DNA from: Salinisphaeraceae bacterium
Lineage (GTDB): Bacteria; Pseudomonadota; Gammaproteobacteria; Nevskiales; Salinisphaeraceae
Assembly: GCA_002683405.1 (NCBI GenBank)
Contig: NYTH01000022.1
Location: 1 to 64,000, forward strand
Reading direction: 5' to 3'
Length of the DNA: 64,000 nt
The stretch's first letter is position 1, and each line of letters opens with the position of its first letter. This document shows positions 63,269-64,000 of the stretch, one piece after another. The notes below the pieces were generated by a model that saw only the letters and a list, made by a program, of their open reading frames with translations, had not been told where the DNA came from and did no database searches. The translations under genes and the position numbers were made by a program.

Positions 63269-64000
63269 ATGCGAATGATCGGCTTGAGCGCCCTCATGGG
63301 CCTGCTCGCGGGCTGCAGCGCCCAGAACGTGGCCAACACGATTACCCCCACCGGCGGGTTCACTCGCACGGCCGGTATCGATTACGGCGATCTGCCGCGT
63401 CAGAAGCTGGATGTGTACGTGCCCGATGACGCGGGTCCGGAAACGCCCGTGGTGGTCTATTTTTACGGCGGCCGGTGGTCGGAAGGCGAGCGACAGGGCT
63501 ATAAGTTCGCGGCGCAGGCGCTGACCTCGCGCGGCTACATCGTCGTGGTGCCGGATTACCGTCTGTATCCCTCGGTGCGCTTTCCGGCCTTCGTGGAAGA
63601 TGGCGCCGCCGCGGTGAAGTGGGTGCTGGAGCAATTGCCCGGACGGGTGTCGCAGGCCGGGCCGGTGTTTCTCATGGGGCATTCTGCCGGAGCGCACATC
63701 GCCGCCATGCTGACGCTCGACCCGACGTACCTGCGGCCCGCCGGACACGCGCCCACCGAACTGGCGGGGTTCATCGGGCTGGCCGGGCCCTACGATTTTC
63801 TGCCGTTGGAAGCCGACGACCTGCGAGACATGTTCGGTCCGCCCGAGCGTTTCCCGGCGTCCCAGCCGATCAACTACGTGGACGGCAGCAATCCGCCGCT
63901 GCTGCTTCTGCATGGTGACGCCGACCAGAGCGTGTACCCCAAGAACAGTCGCCATCTGGCGCAGAAGGTGTCGCAGGCCGGCGGGCCGGTGTCGCTGAAA
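63269..64000 (+). CDS. Lipoprotein alpha/beta hydrolase, truncated by window end
   Basis: The frame is open from 63245 or 63269 to the window end, about 244 residues visible. The ATG at 63269 (behind AGGACG) gives a lipoprotein signal, MIGLSALMGLLAGC. The hydrolase parts are VVVYFYGGRWSEGE, where the oxyanion loop usually reads HGGGW, the nucleophile elbow FLMGHSAGAHIAAM and an Asp in LLHGDADQSVYPKNS. The final His lies beyond the window. It belongs to the same broad esterase group as the lipoprotein at 27580 and follows gor by 50 bases. Confidence 0.85.
   Translation, partial: MRMIGLSALMGLLAGCSAQNVANTITPTGGFTRTAGIDYGDLPRQKLDVYVPDDAGPETPVVVYFYGGRWSEGERQGYKFAAQALTSRGYIVVVPDYRLYPSVRFPAFVEDGAAAVKWVLEQLPGRVSQAGPVFLMGHSAGAHIAAMLTLDPTYLRPAGHAPTELAGFIGLAGPYDFLPLEADDLRDMFGPPERFPASQPINYVDGSNPPLLLLHGDADQSVYPKNSRHLAQKVSQAGGPVSLK

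Overview
The window is high-GC chromosomal DNA from a proteobacterium, most likely a free-living, aerobic, perhaps marine or halotolerant gammaproteobacterium. This is inferred from gene content: valine/fatty-acid catabolism, SelO, QueA, an ECF/DUF3379 pair, a PA0069-type radical SAM gene with a LexA-like box, and KefB/C. The acidic, Asp/Glu-rich proteins and the terminal-inverted-repeat intergenic element at 60859-61137 fit the same picture. No rRNA, tRNA, CRISPR array, transposase or phage gene was found. Genes are tightly packed, with many short overlaps and a notable number of GTG/TTG starts.

Layout. 3-5518: a valine-degradation operon (MmsA fragment, isobutyryl-CoA dehydrogenase, enoyl-CoA hydratase, 3-hydroxyisobutyryl-CoA hydrolase, 3-hydroxyisobutyrate dehydrogenase). 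Its gaps hold four copies of a nested palindromic repeat and a decayed duplicate of a gene start. 5599-9323: anti-sigma factor, ECF sigma factor, SelO, and small exported proteins. 9487-15011: acyl-CoA ligase, a secreted propeller-like protein, a DmdC-type acyl-CoA dehydrogenase, a rhodanese and an acyl-CoA thioesterase. 15118-21624: HerA-like ATPase, lipoprotein, LysR regulator, and a divergent 824-residue exported repeat protein. 21697-27102: small envelope and redox proteins (glycine-zipper lipoprotein, tandem GST-N protein, TlpA-like protein with a CPYS centre), queA, DUF1206, PAP2 and DCC proteins. 27103-27579: a hairpin-rich gap without a gene.

27580-37184: lipoprotein esterase with Pmp3, NfeD protease with slipin, a small membrane protein, a KefB/C antiporter, a gap with five copies of a TTATTGATCCG-like motif, an MBL hydrolase, an exported protein with a duplicated domain, and an FMN-dependent 2-hydroxyacid oxidase. 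37185-44776: diguanylate cyclase, PA0069 radical SAM protein, alpha/beta hydrolase, DUF1992, GNAT, and a minus-strand cluster macro domain / thioesterase / SDR / long-chain acyl-CoA dehydrogenase. 44839-56665: oligopeptidase B, DUF2254, metallophosphoesterase, a PAS-GGDEF-EAL protein, lipoproteins including a SodC homologue lacking two zinc ligands, an NYN/OST-HTH protein, a crotonase, a membrane protein and an aminotransferase. 56859-64000: a 2-hydroxyacid dehydrogenase / amidase / succinate-semialdehyde dehydrogenase operon, the inverted-repeat element, LemA, glutathione reductase, and a truncated lipoprotein esterase.

The main metabolic theme is acyl-CoA chemistry: three acyl-CoA dehydrogenases, three crotonase-fold enzymes, one acyl-CoA ligase and two hot-dog thioesterases. 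The main envelope theme is a set of lipoproteins and exported proteins of unknown role. The points most worth following are the exported repeat protein, the predicted copper-only SodC, the four operonic palindromes with the decayed gene start, the inverted-repeat element, and the hairpin-rich gap.
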